Part shown: positions 10,910 through 19,870 of the stretch, in pieces | Position numbering within the stretch: position 1 is the first letter of the stretch | How the letters are laid out: the number at the start of each line of letters is the position of its first letter | Assembly (NCBI RefSeq): GCF_018603905.1 | Contig: NZ_JAHFZZ010000001.1 | Location: 62,001 to 126,000 of the forward strand | Reading direction: 5' to 3' | Length of the DNA: 64,000 nt | Origin: Nonomuraea sp. NEAU-A123 | Lineage (GTDB): Bacteria > Actinomycetota > Actinomycetes > Streptosporangiales > Streptosporangiaceae | Made by a program: the position numbers and the translations under genes | The notes under the pieces: generated by a model | Databases searched by the model: none | What the model was told of the DNA's origin: nothing | What the model saw: only the letters and a program-made list of their open reading frames with translations

Positions 10910-11797
10910 TCAGTCCGACTCGTATTCGAGGGCGGGGTTGCGCTCGGGGGTTACCTGCAGACGGACCACACCGACGCGCACGGACGCGACTTTGTAGACG
11001 ATCCAGTTGGCGCCGACCTGATCTGCCGCCAGCGGCTTGAGTTCGTAGCTGCCTTCACCGACGGAGACGAGGCTGAACTCGGCGGTCAAACCTCGCTTCC
11101 GCACCTCGGCCAGCACGTCATCGACGCTCCGGCCGCTCACCTTGGCCCCGGCCAGTTGCTCTCCGGCACGAGTGGCCGACTGCCATTCGTTCTCATAGGA
11201 CTCGCCTGGCTTGGCCGGTCGTCCCAGATCGAAGCGTATTGCGCCCTTGAGCGCTACTGGGACGGTGACCGCCATGAAGCAGCCGCTGTCGGCCAAATCG
11301 CAGTCTGCTGGTTCCCTGCGGATGTGGAAGGGCCCAGCCCCTTGCATCATCACGATCTTGCCCACTGAAGCCGGCGAGACCGGGATCACCTTGATCTCGA
11401 CATTGAGGCCAAGGGCCCGGAAAGCCTCGGAGAATCTCCGCTGATCCGCGTAGGGGTCCTTGATCCGGGCGACATACGTGTCCGCCTCTTCTCGGATCTC
11501 CACCGCGGAGTTGGCGTAGGAGATCGAAGTGCCGTCGCCGTATCCCAGCAGGCTCGGTCCGAGGACGGCGCCGAGGGCGAGGACGACGGAGGCGGCGAGT
11601 CCGAGCAGCGTGGGACGAGCCCGGTACCGGTCGCGCAGGCGTCGCGGGGGCCCCGCCGTCGTCGGCTGCCGCTCCTGGGCGATGATGTCCGTGAACAACG
11701 CCTGTGCGCGGGCGCCGCCGGCAAGTCCGACCGGTTCATCCGTCCCGATCCGGGCTAGCGGCCTCAGCAGCTCGTTGATCTCATCAATGGCCTTCAT
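10910..11797 (-). CDS. Membrane-anchored protein, putative partner of the adjacent ECF sigma factor
   Basis: A 295-residue protein with a cytoplasmic N-terminus of about 70 residues (MKAIDEINELLRPLARIGTDEPVG...), one membrane helix (PTLLGLAASVVLALGAVLGPSLLGY) and an extracytoplasmic domain that includes FRALGLNVEIKVIPVSPASVGKIV and two Cys in REPADCDLADSGCF. It starts at ATG 11797, overlapping the sigma factor stop in ATGA, with GGGAGAG upstream. Translational coupling and topology suggest a regulator or sensor for that sigma factor, but no recognised anti-sigma zinc motif (HxxxCxxC) is present. Longer in-frame starts would overlap the sigma gene and are rejected. Confidence 0.7.
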   Translation of the reverse strand: MKAIDEINELLRPLARIGTDEPVGLAGGARAQALFTDIIAQERQPTTAGPPRRLRDRYRARPTLLGLAASVVLALGAVLGPSLLGYGDGTSISYANSAVEIREEADTYVARIKDPYADQRRFSEAFRALGLNVEIKVIPVSPASVGKIVMMQGAGPFHIRREPADCDLADSGCFMAVTVPVALKGAIRFDLGRPAKPGESYENEWQSATRAGEQLAGAKVSGRSVDDVLAEVRKRGLTAEFSLVSVGEGSYELKPLAADQVGANWIVYKVASVRVGVVRLQVTPERNPALEYESD

Positions 11798-12339
11798 TGC
11801 GCTCTCCCAGCAGGAACAATGGCGGTGGCGGGCGTGGATCGGACATCGGCTTCGTCGAGCGCGAGGGAAAAGCGCTTGCGGGCCCGGTACAGCCGGATGC
11901 GTACGGCATTGCGGGAAAGCCCCAGCATCGTGGCGATCTCTTTGCGGTCCAGGCCCTCCCACGCGACCAGCGAGAGGAGCTCGCGGTCGTCGTCGGAGAG
12001 CGTTCCGAACACCTGGGCGATCGCGTTCAGCTCGACGTTGTGGTCAGCGGGGTCGCCATAGAGGTCGGCCATCTCCGCGTCGAGTTCCCGGTGACGTGCC
12101 TGGTGTCGAAGCGCGCTGCGGCGGTGGTCGGCCAGCACGTTGCGCGCGACTCCGTACACCCAGAGCCTCGCCTCCGCGCCTGGAGGTAATTCGTCCATCT
12201 TGCGCCAGACAACGGTGAAGGTCTCGGCGACCACGTCGGCCGCGTCCTGCGGGGAGTCGCAGCGGCGTCCGGCGTAGGCGATGATCTCGTCGTAGGTCGC
12301 CCTATAGACGGCTTCGAACCTGTCGGTGTCATCTGGCAC
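11794..12339 (-). CDS. ECF-type RNA polymerase sigma factor
   Basis: A 181-residue ECF sigma factor. Region 2 is FEAVYRATYDEIIAYAGRRCDSPQDAADVVAETFTVVWRKMDELP...LWVYGVARNVLADHRRS; region 4 is FGTLSDDDRELLSLVAWEGLDRKEIATMLGLSRNAVRIRLYRARKRF. The start chosen is GTG 12339 (VPDDTDRFEAVY); the frame stays open upstream for 115 codons, but that part is an IS5-family transposase relic, not sigma sequence. The next gene overlaps its stop by ATGA and encodes a membrane protein. The transposase debris sits directly upstream and may have replaced its original promoter. Confidence 0.88.
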   Translation of the reverse strand: MPDDTDRFEAVYRATYDEIIAYAGRRCDSPQDAADVVAETFTVVWRKMDELPPGAEARLWVYGVARNVLADHRRSALRHQARHRELDAEMADLYGDPADHNVELNAIAQVFGTLSDDDRELLSLVAWEGLDRKEIATMLGLSRNAVRIRLYRARKRFSLALDEADVRSTPATAIVPAGRAQ

Positions 12340-12407
12340 GGGCGATTCCCATCGTGACGTCCTCCACTCGATGCGGGATGCGAACGCCCTCTTCATTGGT
12401 CGACGAG

Positions 12408-12684
12408 GCCTCACCATTTCGTCCCAAACCAAAAAATCTTGAGTGGCTCCTCGGACCACGTGTATCTTCGTGGTCAACCCGCCCCGGGGTCGACCGAGTC
12501 CATGGTCGGCGGACCCGGTGTCGATTCCACCGGGTTTCTCTCTTTGCGCACCCCGGCTGCGTGCTGGTGCGCCCGGGCGACCGTCTAATCCGCGGCATAT
12601 TCCAGGTGATCCACCCGGCCGCGCCACGGGATCCCTTCGGCGCTCTCTTGCCCCAAGCAGCAACGCCCACTGCGACTCGGTCAT
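12408..12684 (-). pseudogene. IS5-family transposase relic (frameshifted, internally deleted)
   Basis: The reverse strand begins MTESQWALLLGA, like an IS5-family transposase N-terminus. A second frame shows ARAHQHAAGVRKE, the conserved RAHQHAAGARKK motif, and the first frame resumes with SADHGLGRPRGGLTTKIHVV, matching ADHALGRSRGGLTTKIHLA. Most of the N-terminal region and everything after TKIH are missing, and at least one frameshift separates the pieces. No terminal inverted repeats were recognised. Confidence 0.75.
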
Positions 12685-12728
12685 GTCCCCACACCTCAGT
12701 GCGCGATCAGAAAGGCGACCAGACGAAG

Positions 12729-13280
12729 ATGAAGCGCTACATCCTCACCGGCACCCCCGGTGCCGGCAAGACCACGATCCTGCGCCGACTGGCGACCCTT
12801 GGATACGCGACGGTCGAGGAGGCCGCCACGGCGGTCATCGCGGACGAGCAGGCGTGCGGCGACGCTGAGCCGTGGACCCGGCCGTCCTTCATCGACAAGA
12901 TCGTGGCCTTGCAACGACGGCGACAAATGCAGTCGATCATCGCCGCGCCACTCGTGCAGTTCTTCGACCGCTCGCCTATTTGCACCCACGCTCTCAGCAC
13001 CTATGCCGGACACCCGATCCCCGAGACCCTGTCCACCGAGATCGAAAGGATCACCCGAGAGCAGATCTACGACCGGCGCGTGTTCTTCGTCCGCAATCTC
13101 GGCTTCTGCGAACGGACCGAGGCCCGCCGGATCAGTTTCGAAGACTCGCTGGAGTTCGAACGCGTCCACGAGCAGACCTACCGCTCGTTCGGCTACCAGC
13201 TCATCGACATCCCCGCCGGACCACTACCCGAGCGAGTGGCCACGATCCGGACCGTGATCTCCCAGCACGCGGACTTCTGA
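12729..13280 (+). CDS. AAA/P-loop ATPase (AAA_28-like)
   Basis: A 183-residue single-domain P-loop protein. Walker A is GTPGAGKTT at residues 7-15 (MKRYILTGTPGAGKTTILRRL), followed by EEAATAVIADEQ and an LQRRRQMQS helix; VFFVRNLGF occurs near residue 122. Proteins of this type are predicted nucleotide kinases or ATPases of unknown substrate. ATG 12729 is chosen because the P-loop strand starts immediately after it; upstream codons belong to the IS relic region. It stands alone, divergent from the sigma factor gene. Confidence 0.8.
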   Translation: MKRYILTGTPGAGKTTILRRLATLGYATVEEAATAVIADEQACGDAEPWTRPSFIDKIVALQRRRQMQSIIAAPLVQFFDRSPICTHALSTYAGHPIPETLSTEIERITREQIYDRRVFFVRNLGFCERTEARRISFEDSLEFERVHEQTYRSFGYQLIDIPAGPLPERVATIRTVISQHADF

Positions 13281-13471
13281 AGCACGCCCTCTGGTTGCAT
13301 ACGGGTGGGCCACGGCAGGGACGTCGGTAAGTGTTCACCGATCGACGGCCAAGCGGCAGGGGAGCGGCGTCTCCCGCAGGCGGGTCTTACCATCCGCCGC
13401 GCCGCCACTGGCCGGGCGCCGGCGTCGGCTTCGCCGCTCTGTCCCGGCTGGCCGGGCTCGACTGAGCAGTG

Positions 13472-14431
13472 TCAGCCCTCGAGGAGGGCGTCCAGGCAGC
13501 GGCGGGCCTGGGCACGTAGGGCGTTGGCGAGCTCGGGCGGTCCGCTGGTCAGGGTGAAGTCGGCGTCGACCGACGTGATCATCCAGACCAGCGCCCATAG
13601 AGTCTCGGCCCCGACGTGCAGCAGGCAGCTGTGGTCGTCCACCGCCTCGACGACGCCCATCCCCGGCCACACCCGGTCGGCGATCGCCTCGGCCGGCTCG
13701 TGCAGGGTGACGACCGCCTGGTAGGGCCAGGCTCGCGAGGACAGCCGGTGTGCCAGGTATGTGACGGCGTCACCGTACGGTGGTTGCCTGGGTGTGAAGC
13801 GCGGGCCGGTGGGTGTGCGCGGGATGAGGCGGTCCGCCCGGAAGGTGCGCCAGTCGCGGCGATCGGTGTCCCAGGCGACGAGGTACCAGCGCCGTTCGAA
13901 GTTGACGAGACTGTGCGGCTCGACGGACCGTACGGTGTCGCCGCCGCGGTGACTGGTGTAGGCGAAACGCAGGCGTTCGCGGCGGCGGCAGGCGTCAGCG
14001 ATCGCCATGAGGGTGTCCGGGCTGACCACGGGCCCGGCCGCGCCGACCCGGACCGTCGTCGTGTGCAGGGCGTTCACCCGATAGCGCAGCCGAGGCGGCA
14101 GCATGTGCTCGAGTTTGGTGAGCGCCCGCAGCGCGGTCTCCTCGATGTCGGCGACCGAGCCGCCCGCCGCCGTCCGCAGGCCGACTGCCACGGCCACCGC
14201 CTCGTCGTCGTCGAGCAGCAGCGGCGGCAGTGACGCTCCGATGCCGAGCCGGTACCCGGCGGCGCCCTGGACGGCGTCCACCGGATAACCCAGCTCGCGC
14301 AGCCGCTCCACGTCCCTGCGGACCGTACGGGCGCTGACGCCCAGCCGCTCGGCGAGCTCCCCGCCGGACCAGTCGAGATGGGTCTGCAACAGGGACAGCA
14401 GTTTGAGCAGCCGCGCGGAGGTCTCCAGCAT
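13472..14431 (-). CDS. WYL-domain transcriptional regulator (DeoR/YafY type)
   Basis: A 319-residue regulator with an N-terminal HTH ([51 protein letters not shown], residues 1-52), a middle helical domain, and a WYL domain around [55 protein letters not shown] proteins bind nucleotides or other effectors. It starts at ATG 14431 and is divergent from an epoxide hydrolase gene. A perfect inverted repeat at 14451-14473 lies between them and is the likely operator for both genes. Confidence 0.88.
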   Translation of the reverse strand: MLETSARLLKLLSLLQTHLDWSGGELAERLGVSARTVRRDVERLRELGYPVDAVQGAAGYRLGIGASLPPLLLDDDEAVAVAVGLRTAAGGSVADIEETALRALTKLEHMLPPRLRYRVNALHTTTVRVGAAGPVVSPDTLMAIADACRRRERLRFAYTSHRGGDTVRSVEPHSLVNFERRWYLVAWDTDRRDWRTFRADRLIPRTPTGPRFTPRQPPYGDAVTYLAHRLSSRAWPYQAVVTLHEPAEAIADRVWPGMGVVEAVDDHSCLLHVGAETLWALVWMITSVDADFTLTSGPPELANALRAQARRCLDALLEG

Positions 14432-14450
14432 GTTCACAAGTCTGCCGCAG

Positions 14451-14473
14451 CTTAGGACCGAACCTGTCCTAAG
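14451..14473. promoter_or_regulatory. Operator: CTTAGGAC-N7-GTCCTAAG
   Basis: Perfect 8-bp inverted repeat centred in the 50-60 bp divergent promoter between the WYL regulator and the epoxide hydrolase, so it can control both. Confidence 0.75.
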
Positions 14474-14492
14474 TGTTCCTATGGTCAGAGAC

Positions 14493-15656
14493 ATGACCCA
14501 CGACATCAACCCCTTCCGCATCGACATTCCGCAGTCCCAGCTCGACGACCTCAAGGCGCGGTTGGCCGGCACCCGCTGGCCGGACGAGCTGCCGGGCGTC
14601 GGCTGGAGCCGCGGCGTGCCGGTGACGTACCTGAAGGAGCTCGCCGAATATTGGCGAACCGGCTACGACTGGCGGGCGCATGAGGCGGCGCTCAACGCCT
14701 ATCCGCAGTTCCTCGCCACCCTCGACGGGCAGAATGTGCACTTCCTCCACGTACGCTCGCCCGAGCCGGATGCGACGCCGCTCATCCTGCTGCACGGCTG
14801 GCCGGGCGGCGTGGTGGACTTCCTCGACGTCATCGGCCCTCTGTCGGACCCACGCGCCCACGGTGGCGACGCGGCCGACGCGTTCCACCTGGTGATTCCG
14901 TCGCTGCCGGGGTTCGGGTTCTCCACACCGCTGGCCGGGCCGGGCATGAACTCCTCCAGGATGGCCGGGCTCCTCGTCCGGCTGATGGCCCGGCTCGGGT
15001 ACGAGCGCTACGGCGTGCAGGGCTACGACACCGGCTCGTGGGTCGGCCCCGCGATGGGCAAGCAGGACCCGGACCATGTCATCGGCGTCCACCTCAATGC
15101 CATGATCACGTTCCCGATCGGGGCGGAGGGCGAGATGGGCGGGCTGTCGGAGATCGAGCAGCGGCGCTGGCAGCGCATGCAGGGCTTCAACGACGGTTAC
15201 CTGCAGTGCAACTCCAAGCGGCCGCAGACGGTGACGTACGGGCTGCACGACTCGCCGGTCGGCCAACTCGCCTGGATCGTGGAGAAGTTCAAGGAACTCA
15301 CCGAGCCGGAGGAAGGGCTGCCCGAGGACAGCATCGATCGCGACCACATCCTGACCGACGTCTCGATTTACTGGCTGACCGGCACGGCCGGGTCGGCGGC
15401 ACAGTGCTATTACGAAGAGATCAGCGCCACCGAGCCGGACTGGGGTGACGGCGCGGACGTTTGGGCGCCGGAGCGTGGCACGGTGCCGACCGGGGTGCTG
15501 GTCTCCGCCCACGACGTGACCGTTCGTCCCTGGGCAGAGCGCGACCACAATGTCGTGCACTGGACCGAGCTGGGCAAGGGCGGCCATTTCCTCGCGATGG
15601 AGGCGCCGGACCTGCTGGTCGGCGACGTACGAGCGTTCTTCGCGAAGGTGCGCTGA
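14493..15656 (+). CDS. Epoxide hydrolase (EHN-type alpha/beta hydrolase)
   Basis: Hydrolyses epoxides to diols through a covalent ester on an Asp nucleophile. The 387-residue product starts with the EHN region ([39 protein letters not shown]), has oxyanion motif HGWPGG, nucleophile motif GYDTGSW with Asp179, and a C-terminal [12 protein letters not shown] with the catalytic His. This is the microsomal/juvenile-hormone-type subfamily. ATG 14481 (12 bp upstream) is an alternative start; neither has a strong ribosome site. It is controlled from the divergent promoter shared with the WYL regulator, suggesting detoxification of an unknown epoxide. Confidence 0.9.
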   Translation: MTHDINPFRIDIPQSQLDDLKARLAGTRWPDELPGVGWSRGVPVTYLKELAEYWRTGYDWRAHEAALNAYPQFLATLDGQNVHFLHVRSPEPDATPLILLHGWPGGVVDFLDVIGPLSDPRAHGGDAADAFHLVIPSLPGFGFSTPLAGPGMNSSRMAGLLVRLMARLGYERYGVQGYDTGSWVGPAMGKQDPDHVIGVHLNAMITFPIGAEGEMGGLSEIEQRRWQRMQGFNDGYLQCNSKRPQTVTYGLHDSPVGQLAWIVEKFKELTEPEEGLPEDSIDRDHILTDVSIYWLTGTAGSAAQCYYEEISATEPDWGDGADVWAPERGTVPTGVLVSAHDVTVRPWAERDHNVVHWTELGKGGHFLAMEAPDLLVGDVRAFFAKVR

Positions 15657-15704
15657 GATACGCCCGCGTACCGGTGCGGCTCGGCGTGTTAAGTGCGCGG
15701 GCGC

Positions 15705-16316
15705 TCAACGTAGCGCGCCGCGCGCGATGGCGTGGGCGACACCTTGGACGACATCCTTGCTGATGCTCTCGGGCGGTGCGGTCACCAGGGTGAACAGCGC
15801 ACCCCCATAGAGCGCGAGCAGGGCGGGAACCCTCTCGCGGGGGATGGGCAGGCCGAGCTCGGCGTGGTGACCGGCGGTGAACCGCGTCGAGCCGTCCTGC
15901 AGACCCGCAAGAGCCGAGGCCAGTGCCGGTCGTCGTGCCGCCTCCAGTTGGAGTTCGAAGATCGCCAGATAGCGGGTACGCAAGGTCGTCGCCGCCACGA
16001 GCAGCGATTCGGTCAGCAGATCAACGACCAGTTCGGTGACGCTCGCGGGAGGGGCCGCGGCGGTCTTGTGCTGCTGAGCTGCCTGGTCCATGTCGGCATG
16101 GTGCAGCTCGACGATGCGCTCCGCGGCGGCCACCAGTAGCGCCTCTCGGCTGCGGAAGTAGTTGGAGGCGGTGCCCGACGGGAGCTCGGCAGCCTTCTCG
16201 ACCGCGCGGTGGGTCAATCCGTGGACACCGGCCGCTGCCAGGAGATCTATGGCGGCGTCTGTCAAGGCCCGGCGACGGCCTGGGTTGGTCGGTGGCACTC
16301 GGTCATGATATGCCAA
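15705..16316 (-). CDS. TetR family transcriptional regulator
   Basis: A 203-residue repressor. The HTH is PGRRRALTDAAIDLLAAAGVHGLTHRAVEKAAELPSGTASNYFRSREALLVAAAERI, and the rest is an all-helical ligand domain. It is divergent from the FAD monooxygenase gene with 43 bp between start codons, and an imperfect palindrome there (16324-16340) is the candidate operator. It probably represses the monooxygenase and itself. Confidence 0.9.
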   Translation of the reverse strand: MAYHDRVPPTNPGRRRALTDAAIDLLAAAGVHGLTHRAVEKAAELPSGTASNYFRSREALLVAAAERIVELHHADMDQAAQQHKTAAAPPASVTELVVDLLTESLLVAATTLRTRYLAIFELQLEAARRPALASALAGLQDGSTRFTAGHHAELGLPIPRERVPALLALYGGALFTLVTAPPESISKDVVQGVAHAIARGALR

Positions 16317-16323
16317 TATTCGT

Positions 16324-16340
16324 ACTAGGACGATCGTAGT
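16324..16340. promoter_or_regulatory. Imperfect palindrome ACTAnGAnnnTCnTAGT, candidate TetR operator
   Basis: A 17-bp imperfect dyad in the 43-bp gap between the TetR gene and the monooxygenase gene. Confidence 0.45.
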
Positions 16341-16359
16341 GGTGAGGTGGAGGAGCGGT

Positions 16360-17508
16360 ATGAGGGTCGTGGTGGTAGGTGCCGGCTTGGGAGGAGTGTC
16401 GGCAGCGGTAGGACTGCATCGGGCGGGTCATGAGGTGACGCTGTACGAACGCGGCACCGAGCTTCGGGAGGCGGGCACCGCCGTTGTGATCACACCCAAT
16501 GGCGTCCAGGCACTGGATGAGCTGGGGCTGGGTGAGTACGTTCGCAGCCAGCCCATGCTCGCCGTCAGCGGCGGATTGCGGGACTGGCGCGGACGGCCGC
16601 TGCTGGTCGCCGACGTGGCCCAGGCGCTGCAGGCGATCGGGACGACGGCGGCCGTGAGCCGAGCGCGACTGCACCAGGCGCTGCGTGCCCCGTTGCCCGC
16701 CGAGCTGGTGCATACCGCGACGCCTGTTCAGCGCCTGGAGCCGGACCCGACCGGGGTGACGGTGATCAGCGACGGACAGCCCATCACCAGGGCCGATGCC
16801 GTGATCGTGGCCGACGGCATCGGGAGCAGGCTGCGCGGCCAACTGTTCCCGGACCACCCCGGGCTGCGGCAGGTCGGCCGGTTGGACTTACGCGGCATGC
16901 TGCCCCATCCCCTCGGCCTGGACGTGACCGGTCTCCTGGCCGGCATCCTGATCGATCGACGCACCGGGTCGATGTTCGGTCTGTTCCCGGTCGGCGAGAG
17001 TGATCTGTACTGGTTCACCGACGCCGCGCTAAACGGAGCGCCACCTGGCGCGGATGAGGCACGCCGGGAGTTGCTGGCCCTGATGGCCGACTGGCACCCG
17101 GCGGTCCCGGCGCTGATCGAGGCCACCCCGCCCGCCGACATCTACGTCGATCCGATCGCGCGCCTGGCCGAGCCGCTGTCTTCGTTCGCGATCGGCAGGA
17201 TCGCACTTCTCGGTGACGCCGCACACGCCATGACCCCCGATCTCGGCCAGGGCGCCAGCCAGGCCTTCGAGGACGCGGCCGCGGTGACCCGGCACCTGGC
17301 CGACGCCGAGCCGGCCGACGTCGCAGAGCGGCTCCGTCGCTACGACGCGGAGCGCCGGCCCCGTACCAGCCGCATGATGCGTGCGTCGTCCCGGCAATCG
17401 CGGCTGACGTCGCAGACCGGCGCCACCGCGTGGCTACGCGACACCCTGCTGCGCGCGGTGCCACGCCGGCTCGCCACTCGTCAGCTCGCCGCCATGTGGC
17501 GCATATAG
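16360..17508 (+). CDS. FAD-dependent monooxygenase (PHBH-like aromatic hydroxylase fold)
   Basis: A 382-residue flavoprotein monooxygenase. It has the dinucleotide fold VVVGAGLGGVSAAVGLHRAGHEVTLYERG at the N-terminus, ADGIGSRLRGQLFPDHPG (DG motif) near residue 155, and the FAD-ribose motif IALLGDAAHAMTPDLGQGASQAFEDAAAV near residue 282. Such enzymes hydroxylate aromatic or polyketide-like substrates with NAD(P)H and O2. ATG 16360 follows GGTGGAGGAGC. The substrate is unknown; TetR control suggests an inducible role in detoxification or catabolism. A strong hairpin lies downstream at 17691-17722. Confidence 0.9.
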   Translation: MRVVVVGAGLGGVSAAVGLHRAGHEVTLYERGTELREAGTAVVITPNGVQALDELGLGEYVRSQPMLAVSGGLRDWRGRPLLVADVAQALQAIGTTAAVSRARLHQALRAPLPAELVHTATPVQRLEPDPTGVTVISDGQPITRADAVIVADGIGSRLRGQLFPDHPGLRQVGRLDLRGMLPHPLGLDVTGLLAGILIDRRTGSMFGLFPVGESDLYWFTDAALNGAPPGADEARRELLALMADWHPAVPALIEATPPADIYVDPIARLAEPLSSFAIGRIALLGDAAHAMTPDLGQGASQAFEDAAAVTRHLADAEPADVAERLRRYDAERRPRTSRMMRASSRQSRLTSQTGATAWLRDTLLRAVPRRLATRQLAAMWRI

Positions 17509-17580
17509 CAGCATGTCGGCGCTCGCTGTGCGCACCTGTGGGTGGTTTCATTGGGCCGAACTGAAGGTGATCGGTCAGTA

Positions 17581-17594
17581 ATGTTCCGTAACAT
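17581..17594. promoter_or_regulatory. Small palindrome ATGTTCCGTAACAT in a convergent intergenic region
   Basis: A 5-bp inverted repeat with 4-bp spacer. It lies between two gene ends, not in an obvious promoter, so a regulatory role is doubtful. Confidence 0.25.
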
Positions 17595-17690
17595 CCGGGT
17601 GCCTGACAGGCGCGCCTGGTTCTCGCCCCGAGTGAGGCATACCGCATAACGCTGGTTCAGTCGCTCGCCCCGGCGGATCGCGTGGTGGCT

Positions 17691-17722
17691 GCCGGGCGGG
17701 AGTCGCCGTACTCCCGCCCGGC
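17691..17722. terminator. Bidirectional hairpin terminator
   Basis: A 13-bp perfect stem (GCCGGGCGGGAGT / ACTCCCGCCCGGC) with a 6-nt loop between the convergent monooxygenase and the gene ending at 17728. There is no U tract, as for most terminators here. Confidence 0.75.
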
Positions 17723-17727
17723 GAGGA

Positions 17728-18078
17728 TCAGCTACCGGGCGGCGGGTACGCCTCAGGGTTCGTCTTGGGGTCGGGCAACTTGTCCCAGGACGGGTCGTCG
17801 ATGACCTTGCAGGGCTTGGCCGGACCGGTGACGATGTAGCCGCTGAACTCCCACAGGGCTCTGGGCTTCTCCGGGCCCGAGGTCTGGTCGTCGTTCTCGG
17901 TGAACTCCATGACGGCTGTCTGCCCCTGCTTGATGTGCTGCGGACTGTTCCGCACTTGGCCGCCGCCCAGCTTGAACGCCTTGCCGTTCGGCGAGTTCTC
18001 GATCGCTTCCCTGATCTTCTTCTGGACCTCGGGTCGCCGGTGGCGGCCGGGGCGGATCGACCGGATCAGGGCAGCCAT
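17728..18078 (-). CDS. Hypothetical protein, probably the tail of a larger gene
   Basis: A 116-residue frame from ATG 18078 overlapping the esterase-like gene end by 13 bp. The part from VQKKIREAIENSPNGKAFKLGGGQ through TAVMEFTENDDQTSGPEKPRALWEFSGYIVTGPAKPC to PEAYPPPGS looks like real protein with normal codon use. The first 17 residues (MAALIRSIRPGRHRRP) are Arg-rich and unlike it, and there is no signal peptide. I infer a 5'-truncated gene fused to the esterase end. Family not recognised. Confidence 0.5.
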   Translation of the reverse strand: MAALIRSIRPGRHRRPEVQKKIREAIENSPNGKAFKLGGGQVRNSPQHIKQGQTAVMEFTENDDQTSGPEKPRALWEFSGYIVTGPAKPCKVIDDPSWDKLPDPKTNPEAYPPPGS

Positions 18079-19259
18079 CGCACTGGGGATGCCTGGCGGA
18101 TGTGGATGAGCACGTCGAAGGCGTCGGCCAGGGATGCCACAGCCATATGCTCGGCGGCGTCGCGGGACGGATCGTAGACCCCGCTGATGACGCGTACCTT
18201 CGCCGGTCCGTCCCATCGGCGGCGCATGTCGTCGGGGCGGAGGTCCAGCCAGCGGGCGGGCAGTTTCACCTCGCCGAGCCTGGCGTCGATCAGGTCCCTG
18301 GCCGGCTCCGGGACGACGGCGACACCGAGATCTCCATGATGGAAGCCGATCGCCACAGAGACGTACTGCATACCATGGCGTTCGCGCAGCAGGCTGCCGA
18401 CGCTGGGCTGGGGACCGCGTTCGGGAGCCAGGCCCAAGGTTGCCGGCGCTGCTGATGTGTGAGCGATGCCGTCCCAGAAGGCCACCCGCCGGCCGGTCCG
18501 GCGCTGATAGTCGCTTATCGTGTCGGCCCACACCTCTGCATCGCCCGTGTAGCTGCCTTGCCCGGCGACGCTGCGTTCGTGGAAGTCGACGATAAGACGC
18601 ATCCGGTCCATGATGGCGTCGTCGATGTCTGGCAATGATCGGATCAGTGCGAGCGCGTCACGGGCGTGGTCGGCGAACGGGCGCCCCGGGTGCAGTCCCC
18701 GCACGCGCTGCACGTGCTCATCGGTCTGATGAGCAGTTCGGATGGGTTCCAGGTGGGACGCCAGGTCCACCAGCCGTTCCGGGGCCAGCCGATGGACATG
18801 TTCGAGGATGGCGTCGTAGTCCGCGGGCTGCGCCTGCGCGGGCTTCACGCCGAAGATCCGGAGAGGATCGTCCGAATGGTCCTGGTTGAAGGCGCGGATC
18901 CAGTGAAGCGTCGCGACCATCTCGACGGTGCGCCAGGGACGCCAGGCGTCGCCGAGGGCAGATTCCGCCGTGCCCTCGCCGACGGTCACGTACCTGTCGA
19001 GCCTCGCGGCGACGGCGGCGTTGTCCTGCAGGGCCAGTGCCCGGAATCCGTACCGCTCGACCAGCCGCCGGAACAGCCGGTCTCGCACAGTGAAGGTTTC
19101 GCGGGAGAATCGCGTGGACTCCCCGAGACCAACGATCTCCGTCTCGACGGCGATCTTCTCGGCCAGCTCATCGAGCGTGGCGTCCGGCAGCGGGCCGCTG
19201 TCGGCAGGCTGCGGTCCGATCGGCTCCCTTGGCACGGCCGGGGCGGCGATGTCGGTCAT
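18066..19259 (-). CDS. Erythromycin esterase-like family protein
   Basis: A 397-residue member of the Ere/succinoglycan biosynthesis family (VGLGESTRFSRETFTVRDRLFRRLVERYGFRALALQDN near residue 43, VAFWDGIAHTSAAP later). In true macrolide esterases the motif is GEATH with a catalytic His; here the equivalent position is Arg (GESTR), so macrolide hydrolysis is doubtful. It starts at ATG 19259, overlapping the stop of the upstream FMN reductase by ATGA, so the two are translationally coupled and controlled by the TetR operators at 19871-19909. Confidence 0.8.
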   Translation of the reverse strand: MTDIAAPAVPREPIGPQPADSGPLPDATLDELAEKIAVETEIVGLGESTRFSRETFTVRDRLFRRLVERYGFRALALQDNAAVAARLDRYVTVGEGTAESALGDAWRPWRTVEMVATLHWIRAFNQDHSDDPLRIFGVKPAQAQPADYDAILEHVHRLAPERLVDLASHLEPIRTAHQTDEHVQRVRGLHPGRPFADHARDALALIRSLPDIDDAIMDRMRLIVDFHERSVAGQGSYTGDAEVWADTISDYQRRTGRRVAFWDGIAHTSAAPATLGLAPERGPQPSVGSLLRERHGMQYVSVAIGFHHGDLGVAVVPEPARDLIDARLGEVKLPARWLDLRPDDMRRRWDGPAKVRVISGVYDPSRDAAEHMAVASLADAFDVLIHIRQASPVRWLP

Positions 19260-19843
19260 GCCAGAGCTCCTTCCCGGACCGGCTGCAGCGCGCTGGACCA
19301 GGTGACGACCTCGTCCAGCAGGGTAGTGAGGGTCTTGCCCTGGTGGGGGCCGGGGGTGAAGGTGCCCGGTTCGGCCGGGGCCGGGATGGTGAAGTCATGG
19401 AACAGGGACAGGGCGACCTGCGTGCGTACGGTGGCGACCTTCAGCTCAGCCAGGATCAACCGTAGGTGCTCGACGGCGCGGGTTCCGCCGTGCAGTCCGT
19501 AGCTGACGAAACCGGCCGCCTTGTTGTTCCACTCGGCGTACACGAAGTCCAGGGCGTTCTTCAGGGCTCCGGGGACCGAGTGGTTGTACTCGGGGGTGAC
19601 GAACACGAATCCGTCGAAGCGACCGATCGTTTTGGCCCAGCGGGCGGTGTGCTCGTTGCCGTACTGGCCGAACAGTGCCGGCTGCTCCTCGTCAAGCAGC
19701 GGCAGGCCGACGTCGACCAGGTCAAGGAGCTCGAAGTCGACAGCGGGGTGTTCCTGGGTGGCCACGTCGGCCACCCACTCGGCGACTGCGCGGCCGCGTC
19801 GGCCCGGGCGCGTGCTGCCGACGATGATCGCGATTTTGGTCAT
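19256..19843 (-). CDS. NADPH-dependent FMN reductase / quinone reductase
   Basis: A 195-residue flavodoxin-like reductase. The FMN phosphate loop is GSTRPGRRGRAVAEW at residues 9-23, and the second FMN motif is PEYNHSVPGALKNALDFVYAEW. This group reduces quinones, chromate or azo dyes and protects against oxidative stress. It is first gene of a two-gene unit with the esterase-like gene and is divergent from a TetR gene; two tandem operator-like repeats lie in front of it. Confidence 0.9.
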   Translation of the reverse strand: MTKIAIIVGSTRPGRRGRAVAEWVADVATQEHPAVDFELLDLVDVGLPLLDEEQPALFGQYGNEHTARWAKTIGRFDGFVFVTPEYNHSVPGALKNALDFVYAEWNNKAAGFVSYGLHGGTRAVEHLRLILAELKVATVRTQVALSLFHDFTIPAPAEPGTFTPGPHQGKTLTTLLDEVVTWSSALQPVREGALA

Positions 19844-19870
19844 GAGAGTTTCTCCTCAAGAAGATTATTA

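Noticed and set aside
12340..12684. N-terminal extension of the ECF sigma factor
   Set aside because: The extension matches IS5 transposase motifs, not sigma region 1 or 2; the sigma fold starts at the GTG at 12339.
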